Assembly (NCBI RefSeq): GCF_002101965.1 | Contig: NZ_LQQA01000010.1 | Span: forward strand, 248,001-312,000 | Length of the DNA stretch: 64,000 nt | Source: Mycolicibacterium wolinskyi | GTDB lineage: Bacteria; Actinomycetota; Actinomycetes; Mycobacteriales; Mycobacteriaceae | Direction: 5' to 3' | Part shown: positions 57,866-64,000 of the stretch, in pieces | Position numbering within the stretch: the first letter of the stretch is position 1 | Layout of the letters: each line of letters starts with the position of its first letter | Program-made: the position numbers and the translations under genes | Notes under the pieces: generated by a model | Told to the model about the DNA's origin: nothing | Seen by the model: the letters and a program-made list of their open reading frames with translations, nothing else | The model's database searches: none

Positions 57866-58024
57866 TCAATCGTGATGAGGCGGAATATTGCTCCGCAACC
57901 ACCGGTCGTGGTCGGCGTCGTCGTCTGGCGAAGCTGTGTCACGTTCGTCGGGCGCGATCCCCGGCAGTTCCTCACCGAAGATCTTGTTAACTGCGTGGCG
58001 GCTCGGCTTGTCCGGATCTGTCAT
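57866..58024 (-). CDS. Small protein of 52 aa, unannotated type
   Basis: ATG 58024 with AAAGGGG seven bases upstream; an in-frame ATG at 58030 would add 2 residues. The product begins MTDPDKPSRHAVNKIF, has an acidic middle (SPDDDADHDRW) and ends RWLRSNIPPHHD. It is soluble, with no signal or membrane segment. Similar endings occur in small mycobacterial proteins as I recall, but I cannot name the family. A perfect CRP box lies just upstream. The start, Shine-Dalgarno sequence and regulatory site together support a real gene. Confidence 0.7.
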   Translation of the reverse strand: MTDPDKPSRHAVNKIFGEELPGIAPDERDTASPDDDADHDRWLRSNIPPHHD

Positions 58025-58037
58025 CGACATTCCCCTT

Positions 58038-58053
58038 TGTGACGAAGATCACA
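58038..58053. promoter_or_regulatory. Perfect CRP-type box
   Basis: TGTGACGAAGATCACA matches TGTGA-N6-TCACA exactly. It lies 14 bases upstream of the 52-aa gene's ATG. A TATGGT hexamer just upstream on the minus strand (about 58065-58060) would place the box at or downstream of the transcription start, which suggests repression. Confidence 0.75.
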
Positions 58054-58137
58054 TTCGACCATAGCGCCGAGCGCGGCACTTGTTAACCTGCTGGTAACCA
58101 CAAGCACCCCGCTCCTTTCTCATTCGCCACGCCTACG

Positions 58138-58164
58138 AAAACGGCGGCCGTTTGGCCGCCGTTT
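58138..58164. terminator. Terminator hairpin downstream of moaB2
   Basis: Stem ACGGCGGCC/GGCCGCCGT with GTTT loop and A/T flanks on both sides (AAAA before, TTCGTCTT after). On the minus strand it follows moaB2 at 8 bases and ends in TTTTCG. Confidence 0.8.
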
Positions 58165-58172
58165 CGTCTTGG

Positions 58173-58667
58173 TTAGATCTCCAAGCTTGATAGCTGGCCG
58201 ATTATCTGGACCGCGAGCGGACTCAACGTGGCCATGCCGTCGCGGACTGCGGCCCGCGATCCGGCGATGTTCACCACGAGCGTGCTTCCGGAGATGCCGG
58301 CCAATCCGCGGGACACCCCGGCGTCGACGATGCCCGCCGACAGCCCCGAGGCACGAAGCGCCTCGGAGATCCCGAGCAACTCACGGTCGAGGATGTCGCG
58401 GGTCGCCTCCGGGGTGACGTCGCGGGGAGTCACGCCGGTACCGCCGACGGACACCACGAGATCGACTCCACCGATAACGGCAGTGTTCAGCGCGTTGCGG
58501 ATCTCGACCTCGTCGGCCGCGACGACCACGACGCCGTCGACGACGAATCCGGCCTCACCCAACAACTCGGTGACTAACGGACCGCTGTGGTCCTCTTCGC
58601 CATGCGCTGTGCGGTCATCGACTACGACGACGAGCGCGCGCCCCACCAACTCCCCTGGCTGTTCCAT
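58173..58667 (-). CDS. moaB2: MogA/MoaB-family protein MoaB2
   Basis: 164 aa from ATG 58667 (MEQPGELVGRALVVVVDD); codons upstream lie too close to the pepD end. The molybdopterin-binding fold shows DRTAHGEEDHSGPLV, VVSVGGTGVTPRDVTPEAT and NIAGSRAAVRDGM. MoaB-type proteins adenylylate or bind molybdopterin, but M. smegmatis MoaB2 was reported to bind sigma-A (from memory), so a transcription role is possible. It is downstream of pepD and mprAB in the same orientation, making a stress-linked operon. Confidence 0.93.
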   Translation of the reverse strand: MEQPGELVGRALVVVVDDRTAHGEEDHSGPLVTELLGEAGFVVDGVVVVAADEVEIRNALNTAVIGGVDLVVSVGGTGVTPRDVTPEATRDILDRELLGISEALRASGLSAGIVDAGVSRGLAGISGSTLVVNIAGSRAAVRDGMATLSPLAVQIIGQLSSLEI

Positions 58668-58759
58668 GTCTGCAACCGTATATGTGGGGACGGACAGCGG
58701 CCCATCCACCGTTGATGTCACTCGCAACGTGACCGTCCCACGGCCCGGTGTCAGTGTGC

Positions 58760-60064
58760 TCACTGCTCGGCCCTACCCAAGGTGACCTCCAGAGTTTGTG
58801 GTTTGCCAGCCGGATCGAGGTAGGTCAACGTGACCTTCTCACCGGGAGCCTTGGACCGGACCGCGGCCACGAGCGCGTCGGCACTGCTGATCACGCGGTC
58901 GTCGACTTTCGTAACCACCACGCCACTTGGCAGACCGGCAGCGGCAGCGGCGCCGCCGTTGGTGACCTCGACGATCTTGGCGCCGTCAGTGGCTCGGTCG
59001 TTGGCCACCTGAACGCCCAACGAGGCATGCGATGCGGTGCCGTTCTGGATGAGTTCGTCGGCGATCCGCTTGGCTTGGTCGACGGGAATCGCGAAGCCAA
59101 GGCCGATCGATCCGCTCTGCGCCTGCGGCGAATCGCCGCCCATGGTCGCGATCGCCGAGTTGATGCCGACAAGTTCGCCATTCATGTTGACGAGCGCACC
59201 GCCGGAGTTGCCCGGGTTGATCGCGGCATCGGTCTGGATGGCGTCGAGCACGGTGTTCTGGTTGCGGGTGTCGCCGCCCGCGGCGACCGGGCGGTTCAGC
59301 GCACTGATGATGCCCGTGGTGACGGTGCCCTCAAGGCCGAGCGGCGATCCGATGGCCACCACGTCTTGGCCCACTCGCAGGTTGGCCGACGAGCCGAGCG
59401 TGATCGGGGTCAGACCCGACACATCCTGTGCCCGCACCACCGCGATATCGCTACTGGGATCCGTGCCGACGACGGTGAATGGTTTGGTGCTGCCGTCCGA
59501 GAACGTCACCTTGGTCTGCGCGGCCGTCTGCGCACCGGGCCCCGGCTTGGCGGCCTCGACGACATGGTTGTTGGTCAGGATCAGCCCGTCAGCGGTCAGG
59601 ATGATGCCCGAACCCTCCTCGGAGGCCCGGCCCAGGTCGGTCTCGAGCTTGACCACGCTCGGCACCACCTTGGCCGCGACCTGCTCGACCGAGCCGGCCG
59701 GCAGGGCGGCCGCGGGAACCGTCGGCGCCGCACTGCTCGACGATCCGAGGCGCGGGCTGTCCTGATGCACGAGCGTCGCGACCCCGCCGCCAACACCGGC
59801 CGAGACCACCGCGACGGCCAGCGCACCGGCGGCCAGTCCGGCCTTGGACCGCTTCTTGGCCACTACGACCGGCGGCTGTGGGCTTGCCGGGATCCGGTAC
59901 GGATCGTAGGGCGCGCGATAAGCCTGCTGCTGCGTCTGATGGGCCTGCTGGGCATAGCGCCAGTCATAGTGCTGCTGATACGGGTCAGGGCGTCCACCCG
60001 AGTAACCGGGCGCGGCGCCAGGACGCTGGTCCGGCTGCTGTGTGTACCTCGGATGGTTCGTCAT
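58760..60064 (-). CDS. pepD: HtrA-like serine protease PepD
   Basis: 434 aa. A Pro/Gln/Tyr-rich cytoplasmic N-terminus (about 1-70), one transmembrane helix (about 75-95), trypsin-like protease domain with TNNHVVEAA, SDIAVVRAQ and the catalytic serine in NPGNSGGALV, and a C-terminal PDZ domain (about 330-430: SLGVQVANDRA, GLPSGVVVTKVDD). It degrades misfolded envelope proteins and feeds back on MprAB signalling in M. tuberculosis. An MprA-like box lies about 100 bases upstream. Confidence 0.96.
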   Translation of the reverse strand: MTNHPRYTQQPDQRPGAAPGYSGGRPDPYQQHYDWRYAQQAHQTQQQAYRAPYDPYRIPASPQPPVVVAKKRSKAGLAAGALAVAVVSAGVGGGVATLVHQDSPRLGSSSSAAPTVPAAALPAGSVEQVAAKVVPSVVKLETDLGRASEEGSGIILTADGLILTNNHVVEAAKPGPGAQTAAQTKVTFSDGSTKPFTVVGTDPSSDIAVVRAQDVSGLTPITLGSSANLRVGQDVVAIGSPLGLEGTVTTGIISALNRPVAAGGDTRNQNTVLDAIQTDAAINPGNSGGALVNMNGELVGINSAIATMGGDSPQAQSGSIGLGFAIPVDQAKRIADELIQNGTASHASLGVQVANDRATDGAKIVEVTNGGAAAAAGLPSGVVVTKVDDRVISSADALVAAVRSKAPGEKVTLTYLDPAGKPQTLEVTLGRAEQ

Positions 60065-60226
60065 CTCGCTGCGGTGCTTCTCTCTCTTCTAAAGGGTCCT
60101 GCGATTGTGTCGTGCTCACTACGTCCAACGAAGGTGCTGGCCATCAGGTTGCATAGGTGGACTGAGAATCCACTTAGAGATCATTCGGCCCTACCCATGA
60201 ACCGCCCCCCGGCTGAGTTAACTGTC
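60065..60226. other. pepD promoter region
   Basis: The 162 bases between mprB and pepD hold an MprA-like repeat (60162-60179) and no gene. Confidence 0.6.
60162..60179 (-). promoter_or_regulatory. MprA box upstream of pepD
   Basis: Minus strand CTCTAAG-TGGA-TTCTCAG, direct repeat at 11-base spacing; matches the mprA box except for two bases. It is about 98-115 bases from the pepD ATG. Confidence 0.65.
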
Positions 60227-61705
60227 TCACCTTTTCTCGGCGCCGACAGTGTCCTCGTCATGGTCGCTGTGATCATGTGTCGTGCCGCCCGCGGGGATCG
60301 GTCGGCCCGGCAGCATCATGTGGATCGACGTGCCCGGCGGGTTGCCGCCCGGCACGGTTTCGTCGATGCGAAGGGCACCACCGTGTTTCAGCACGACCTG
60401 CTGCACGATGGCGAGCCCGAGACCGGAGCCGGGCATCGCGCGTGCCGCGGCCGAACGGTAGAACCGCTCGAACACCAGGCGCCGTTCCTGTGGGGGTATG
60501 CCGGGTCCGTGGTCGGACACGACAAGCTCGGCATGCACCGGGTCGATCTGGTACAGCCGCACACCGACGCGTCCGTTCGGCGGGCTCCACTTGGCGGCAT
60601 TGTCGAGGAGGTTGAGCACTGCCCGGCCGAGCCCGGGCCCGTCGCCGAACACCTGCCAGCCGATCACGTCGACATCGAACTCGATGTCGTTGCGGCGCCG
60701 CCGGACCCGTTCGAGGCTGCGGTCCACGACGTCGGTCATGTCGACCGGTTCCGGTGTGATGCCGCCGGCGTCGTCACGCGTCAGGTCCACCAGATCGCCG
60801 ACCAGAGTGGACAATTCCTCGATCTGGGCGATCACGTCCGCACGCAGCCCTGCCATCTCCTCTTCCGGGAGCCGGGGCGCGCCAGGCTCCTGTGCGGCCA
60901 TGAGGAGCTCGACGTTGGTGCGCAGTGAGGTCAGCGGTGTTCGTAGTTCGTGGCCGGCATCCGACACCAGGCGGCCCTGCCGTTCGCGGGATTCGGCCAG
61001 GGCGCGCAGCATCAGGTTGAACGCCTCGGTCAGCCGGGCGAGTTCGTCGCTGCCCACGACGGGGATCGGCCGCAGGTCGTCGGTGCGCGCCACCCGTTCG
61101 GCGGCCTCGGTGAGTCTGCCGACTGGGCGCAGGCCCGCCCGGGCGACCGCACCACCTGCCATCGCCGCCACCGCGACGCCGATCCCGCCGACGATGAGCA
61201 GCACCGTGCCGAGCCGTCGCAGCACCTGCCCGGTGGGCGCCAGACTCTTGGAGATCAGCAGCGAGCTGCCGTTGGCCAGATGCACCGCGAGCACCCGCTG
61301 ATGATTGGCGGTGCGCAACGACATCAACAGCTCCCCGGAGATGACGTCTTTCTCGGGTTGCCCGAGCGGCAGCATCTGCCCCTGCTGGTTGGCCGTGTAG
61401 ATGGACCGGCCGGGGATCACGAGCATCGCGTTGACGTCGGAGTAGGCCGTGCCTTCGATCGCCTTGCCGGGGTCGGCGGCCAGCGATCCACTCTCGATGA
61501 GCAGTCGCGCCCGGCTGTGCAGCTGGTTGTCGAGGTCGTCATAGAGCGCGCGGGATACGACGGCGTAGACGGCCACCGCCATCAGGACGACGACCATTGC
61601 CACCATCGACATCGCGAGCATCATCACGCGCCAGCGCAGCGACAGTGAGCTGGTGTTCGGCAGCGCGGTGGTGGGCCGCCAGAAATTGGAGTTGAGGGCC
61701 ATCAC
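60227..61705 (-). CDS. mprB: Sensor histidine kinase MprB
   Basis: 492 aa (GTG 61705; ATG 61702 is alternative). Two transmembrane helices (about 26-51 and 165-190) enclose an extracytoplasmic sensor loop, then HAMP, the phosphoacceptor H252 in SDAGHELRTPLTS, N box LNLLDNAAKWSP and G box GSGLGLAIVQ. It senses envelope stress and detergent and phosphorylates MprA; DnaK and PepD modulate it in M. tuberculosis. The start is 3 bases after the mprA stop, so they are cotranscribed. Confidence 0.96.
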   Translation of the reverse strand: MMALNSNFWRPTTALPNTSSLSLRWRVMMLAMSMVAMVVVLMAVAVYAVVSRALYDDLDNQLHSRARLLIESGSLAADPGKAIEGTAYSDVNAMLVIPGRSIYTANQQGQMLPLGQPEKDVISGELLMSLRTANHQRVLAVHLANGSSLLISKSLAPTGQVLRRLGTVLLIVGGIGVAVAAMAGGAVARAGLRPVGRLTEAAERVARTDDLRPIPVVGSDELARLTEAFNLMLRALAESRERQGRLVSDAGHELRTPLTSLRTNVELLMAAQEPGAPRLPEEEMAGLRADVIAQIEELSTLVGDLVDLTRDDAGGITPEPVDMTDVVDRSLERVRRRRNDIEFDVDVIGWQVFGDGPGLGRAVLNLLDNAAKWSPPNGRVGVRLYQIDPVHAELVVSDHGPGIPPQERRLVFERFYRSAAARAMPGSGLGLAIVQQVVLKHGGALRIDETVPGGNPPGTSIHMMLPGRPIPAGGTTHDHSDHDEDTVGAEKR

Positions 61706-61708
61706 CGA

Positions 61709-62401
61709 TCAGGGTGGGGTTTCGCGCAGCACGTAGCCGACCCCGCGCACGGTGTGGATCAGCCGGGGCTCGCCTTCCGCTTCGGTCTTACGGCGCAGGT
61801 ATCCGATGTACACCTCGAGAGCATTGCCCGAGGTCGGGAAATCGAATCCCCACACCTCCTCGAGGATGCGGCTACGGGTGAGCACCCGACGCGGATTCGC
61901 GATCAGCATCTCGAGAAGCGAGAACTCGGTGCGGGTGAGGCTGATCTGGCGCTGACCGCGCGTGACCTCACGCGTCACCGGGTCCAGCGTCAAATCGGAG
62001 AACGACATGATCTGCGAATCCGCGCCGTCATCGGAGACCGTGCGACGCAGCAACGCCCGCATCCGGGCGAGCAGTTCTTCGAGAGCAAACGGCTTGGGCA
62101 GGTAATCGTCGGCCCCCGCGTCGAGCCCGGCCACCCGCTCGGAAACGGAGTCGCGGGCCGTGAGGACGAGAATCGGCAGATCGTCGCCGGTGCTCCTGAG
62201 CTGCCGGCAGACTTCCAGCCCGTCGAGCCGCGGCATCATCACGTCCAATACCACGGCGTCGGGCCGGTCATTCGCGATCAGATCGAGGGCTTCGACACCG
62301 TCTTGGGCAAGCTCGACCGAGTAACCATTAAAGGAAAGCGACCGGCGCAGAGATTCGCGCACAGCGCGATCGTCATCAACGACAAGAATGCGCACAGGCA
62401 C
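61709..62401 (-). CDS. mprA: OmpR-family response regulator MprA
   Basis: 230 aa. Receiver domain with acidic pocket VVDDD and phosphoacceptor D53 in [12 protein letters not shown], plus T and K markers in LTARD and [10 protein letters not shown]; then an OmpR-type winged helix with [11 protein letters not shown] and [10 protein letters not shown] at the C-terminus. MprA controls pepD, mprAB, sigE and sigB in M. tuberculosis. It is adjacent to rpmF and precedes mprB. A near-perfect MprA box lies 19-36 bases upstream, consistent with autoregulation. Confidence 0.96.
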   Translation of the reverse strand: MPVRILVVDDDRAVRESLRRSLSFNGYSVELAQDGVEALDLIANDRPDAVVLDVMMPRLDGLEVCRQLRSTGDDLPILVLTARDSVSERVAGLDAGADDYLPKPFALEELLARMRALLRRTVSDDGADSQIMSFSDLTLDPVTREVTRGQRQISLTRTEFSLLEMLIANPRRVLTRSRILEEVWGFDFPTSGNALEVYIGYLRRKTEAEGEPRLIHTVRGVGYVLRETPP

Positions 62402-62419
62402 AGTCTCAACCTGCTATCT

Positions 62420-62437
62420 GAGAGTGGCCTGAGAGGC
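62420..62437 (-). promoter_or_regulatory. MprA box upstream of mprA
   Basis: Plus strand CTGAGAG-TGGC-CTGAGAG (minus CTCTCAG-GCCA-CTCTCAG): two identical heptamers at 11-base spacing, just before the mprA ATG. It is the best copy in the window and defines the box used to search for others. Confidence 0.75.
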
Positions 62438-62501
62438 GCGCCGCAAATTGACCCAACATTTGTGCCCGCACGTCGAAAGCCCGCCGAATCCGCACACGCG
62501 A

Positions 62502-62531
62502 AAAAGCGCTATCACCCGTGATAGCGCTTTT
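62502..62531. terminator. Bidirectional terminator after rpmF
   Basis: Perfect 13-bp stem AAAAGCGCTATCA/TGATAGCGCTTTT with a CCCG loop. It lies 18 bases beyond the rpmF stop on the minus strand and insulates rpmF from mprA transcription. Confidence 0.9.
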
Positions 62532-62548
62532 CGGTTGCGTGCGGAAGG

Positions 62549-62722
62549 CTAGCGCTTGTCGAGGTCGATCAGACCGAGGCGAGCGGCCTTGAGCAGGCGA
62601 CGCGGCACCTTGCGCTGCTGACCCGCGACATTGACGCTGACGAGACCCGTGGCCTCCGCCTTCCACTGCGCGCGCCGGCTACGGGTGTTCGCGCGCGACA
62701 TTCTGCGCTTGGGCACAGCCAT
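62549..62722 (-). CDS. rpmF: 50S ribosomal protein L32
   Basis: 57 aa from ATG 62722 ([17 protein letters not shown]). It is a small basic ribosomal protein near the peptidyl-transferase centre. No cysteine is present, so this is the zinc-independent form, which lacks the four-Cys zinc ribbon of other L32 proteins. Corresponds to Rv0979A. It sits alone between the mprA region and a quinone-oxidoreductase gene, with its own terminator. Confidence 0.95.
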   Translation of the reverse strand: MAVPKRRMSRANTRSRRAQWKAEATGLVSVNVAGQQRKVPRRLLKAARLGLIDLDKR

Positions 62723-62860
62723 GACGTGCATCTCCTTGCTTGGGGTGGTGCGGCCGCGCGAACGTGTTCTCTCGCCGGCGGCGACGATTGCACTACAGAG
62801 TAACGGTTGACCTGCGTCGGCTCCAAAACGTCGGGGTACCGACGCAGGTCCGTCACACGA

Positions 62861-63784
62861 TCAGGGGACGAGGATCGTCTTTCCGGCCAATCGCCCGGCG
62901 TCAGCCTCGGCGTGCACCGCGGCCAATTCCGTCAGCGGGCGGCGGTCGGCCACGTCGATGCGCAACTGCCCCGCGTCGACCCGGTGCACGAGGCCGCCCA
63001 ACTGCGCGGCGTCGCTTCTGGCGAACACCCGCACGGTGCGGACCCGACGATTCTCCGGCGCCGGGGTTGTGGTGCTGACGAGAACACCACCATCTTTGAC
63101 CAGCTCGACGAGTGCGGCCGTCTCGTCGGGTGTCGTGTTGACCAGGTTGAGCACGACGTCGAACGGCACACCGTCGACGGCTAGAGCCGCGTAGTCGAGA
63201 TGGCCGATGATGCGGTCGGCCCCGTATGCCTTCACCCGGTCGGCGCTGCGCGCCCCGGCTGTCGCGGTCACGACGGCATCGGCCTGTTTCGCGAGCTGCA
63301 CCGCATAACCACCGACCGCTCCCCCGGCACCGTTGATCAGGATCGTCTGACCGGCCTTGAGCCCGGCGTGTTCGAACAAGGACTGCCATGCGGTCAGGCC
63401 GACGGCGGGCAGGACGGCCGCGTCGGCCAACGGCACGGTGTCCGGCGCGGCGGCGAGCACGTCGGCGGGTGCGATGACGTACTCGGCGGCGGCGCCGTCG
63501 GCATTCATGGGCAGGAAGCCCACGACGGATGCGCCGACCTGCCAGTTCGACACTCCGTCGCCGAGCTGTGCGATGGACCCGGCCACATCGATGCCGGGCA
63601 CGTGCGGAAAGTCGAGCGGGAACGCGTCAGCGAGGTAGCCGGCGCGGATCGCGGCGTCGACCGGATTGAACGATGTGGCCGCCACCTCGATCAGCACTTG
63701 GCCGGCACCGGGTACCGGGCGGTCGGCGTCGCCGTACACCAGGGCGCTGCTGTCGCCGTATCGGTCGTAACGCACTGCCTTCAT
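62861..63784 (-). CDS. Zinc-free NADP-dependent quinone-oxidoreductase-like MDR
   Basis: 307 aa from ATG 63784 with AAGGAGG upstream. GroES-like N-terminal part (VAATSFNPVDAAIRAG, GIDVAG) and Rossmann part (ILINGAGGAVGGYAVQLAK) define the medium-chain dehydrogenase family of QOR/zeta-crystallin type; the zinc-binding cysteines are absent. It likely reduces quinones or enones with NADPH. It is divergent from a MarR gene across two identical palindromes, so induction by an electrophile or phenolic ligand is likely. Confidence 0.92.
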   Translation of the reverse strand: MKAVRYDRYGDSSALVYGDADRPVPGAGQVLIEVAATSFNPVDAAIRAGYLADAFPLDFPHVPGIDVAGSIAQLGDGVSNWQVGASVVGFLPMNADGAAAEYVIAPADVLAAAPDTVPLADAAVLPAVGLTAWQSLFEHAGLKAGQTILINGAGGAVGGYAVQLAKQADAVVTATAGARSADRVKAYGADRIIGHLDYAALAVDGVPFDVVLNLVNTTPDETAALVELVKDGGVLVSTTTPAPENRRVRTVRVFARSDAAQLGGLVHRVDAGQLRIDVADRRPLTELAAVHAEADAGRLAGKTILVP

Positions 63785-63803
63785 GGTTCCTCCTTCATTG
63801 ATT

Positions 63804-63821
63804 TGCTTCGAGTTCGAAGCA
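63804..63821. promoter_or_regulatory. MarR-type operator, copy 1
   Basis: TGCTTCGA-GT-TCGAAGCA, an 8-bp-arm perfect palindrome 20 bases upstream of the oxidoreductase start. Confidence 0.8.
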
Positions 63822-63839
63822 TCTACGGTCTGCACAACC

Positions 63840-63855
63840 GCTTCGATGTCGAAGC
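63840..63855. promoter_or_regulatory. MarR-type operator, copy 2
   Basis: GCTTCGA-TG-TCGAAGC, with the same arms as copy 1. Its centre is 35 bp from the centre of copy 1 and it covers the region just before the marR -10 TATTCT (63875-63880). Confidence 0.8.
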
Positions 63856-63886
63856 AATTCCCGGACCGGCCGAATATTCTGAACCG

Positions 63887-64000
63887 GTGGCCGAAGCACT
63901 GGAGCCGGAGCAGCTACACACGTACTTCGCATTGATGGAGGCCGTGAGTCTGCTCCAGCACGCGGTCGCGCAACAGCTGCGTGCCGAGGGAGACCTCAGC
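63887..64000 (+). CDS. MarR-family transcriptional regulator, 3'-truncated by the window edge
   Basis: 38 residues from GTG 63887 are visible (VAEALEPEQLHTYFALMEAV, then SLLQHAVAQQLRAEGDLS), typical of the N-terminal dimerisation helix of MarR proteins. The -10 hexamer TATTCT (63875-63880) ends 6 bases before the GTG, so the transcript may be leaderless. The two palindromes between it and the oxidoreductase gene imply autoregulation. The DNA-binding helix lies beyond the window. Confidence 0.75.
   Translation, partial: MAEALEPEQLHTYFALMEAVSLLQHAVAQQLRAEGDLS

Noticed and set aside
57748..57975. 75-codon minus-strand frame in the mspC-moaB2 gap
   Set aside because: It overlaps the better-supported 52-aa gene in a different frame, lacks a Shine-Dalgarno sequence and has no protein-like pattern.

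Overview
The window is a high-GC actinobacterial chromosome segment, almost certainly from a fast-growing mycobacterium of the Mycolicibacterium smegmatis group. The evidence is an Msp-family porin nearly identical to MspA (here most like MspC), together with gene order that follows, in reverse, the M. tuberculosis block from rpmF/mprA (Rv0979A/Rv0981) to lpqT (Rv1016c). Recalled synteny anchors are rplY, pth, the pks16-like acyl-AMP/CoA ligase, ispE, ksgA, rpfB, tatD, metS, pabB, rsmI, pmt, arcA, alkB, the Rv0999-like lipoproteins, the cAMP-gated lysine acetyltransferase, glpR/rimJ/glp/galU, a 5-FTHF cyclo-ligase, ruc (FmdB-like), mscL, moaB2, pepD, mprB, mprA and rpmF. These statements rest on recall and inspection, not on a database search.

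Layout. 0-2.7 kb: lipoprotein end, short-chain dehydrogenase, rplY and pth. 2.7-12.3 kb: an accessory insertion between pth and the ligase, holding a QueG-like Fe-S protein, a membrane protein, and a set that looks like N-heterocycle or amide catabolism (NCS1 permease and VOC protein, PucR regulator, polysaccharide-deacetylase/PuuE-like hydrolase, a frameshifted OYE-family flavoenzyme, a DUF1989 protein and an amidase). 12.3-20.8 kb: ligase, ispE, an extra Ser/Thr kinase, ksgA-rpfB, tatD and metS. 20.8-27.9 kb: glutamate dehydrogenase, an oxidoreductase/ECF41 sigma pair, pabB, rsmI and pmt. 28-31.3 kb: a long inverted repeat with an AbiEi/DUF559-like gene, arcA, soxR and alkB. 31.3-46.3 kb: lipoproteins, an Ntn hydrolase, a PE-PPE-domain hydrolase, a SARP regulator, the aroE-like/KAT pair, modA with an HTH-TOBE protein, an LLM oxidoreductase, an orphan type VII substrate-like pair, an FAD monooxygenase, and a ROK regulator divergent from an MFS exporter. 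46.3-55.2 kb: tRNA-Ala, the galU-glp-rimJ-glpR cluster, the cyclo-ligase, an amino-acid permease fused to a USP-like tail plus a tandem USP, a secreted HNH nuclease and ruc. 55.2-64 kb: SAF-domain protein, mscL, the mspC porin, a 52-aa small gene, moaB2-pepD, mprB-mprA, rpmF, and a quinone oxidoreductase with a divergent MarR gene cut by the window end.

Much of the interest is in regulation. Readable motifs include a CIRCE (HrcA) element before ruc, an SOS box before alkB, an ECF41-type promoter before the ECF41 operon, a perfect CRP box before the 52-aa gene, and a pair of identical MarR-type palindromes. MprA-like direct repeats occur at mprA, at pepD and, unexpectedly, upstream of mspC. 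A triple GTCACA-like repeat (MtrA type) lies upstream of the divisome gene glpR. Several genes look leaderless, with a TANNNT hexamer 6-8 nt before the start codon. The envelope-stress system (mprAB, pepD, moaB2), the porin and mscL sit together and may be functionally linked.
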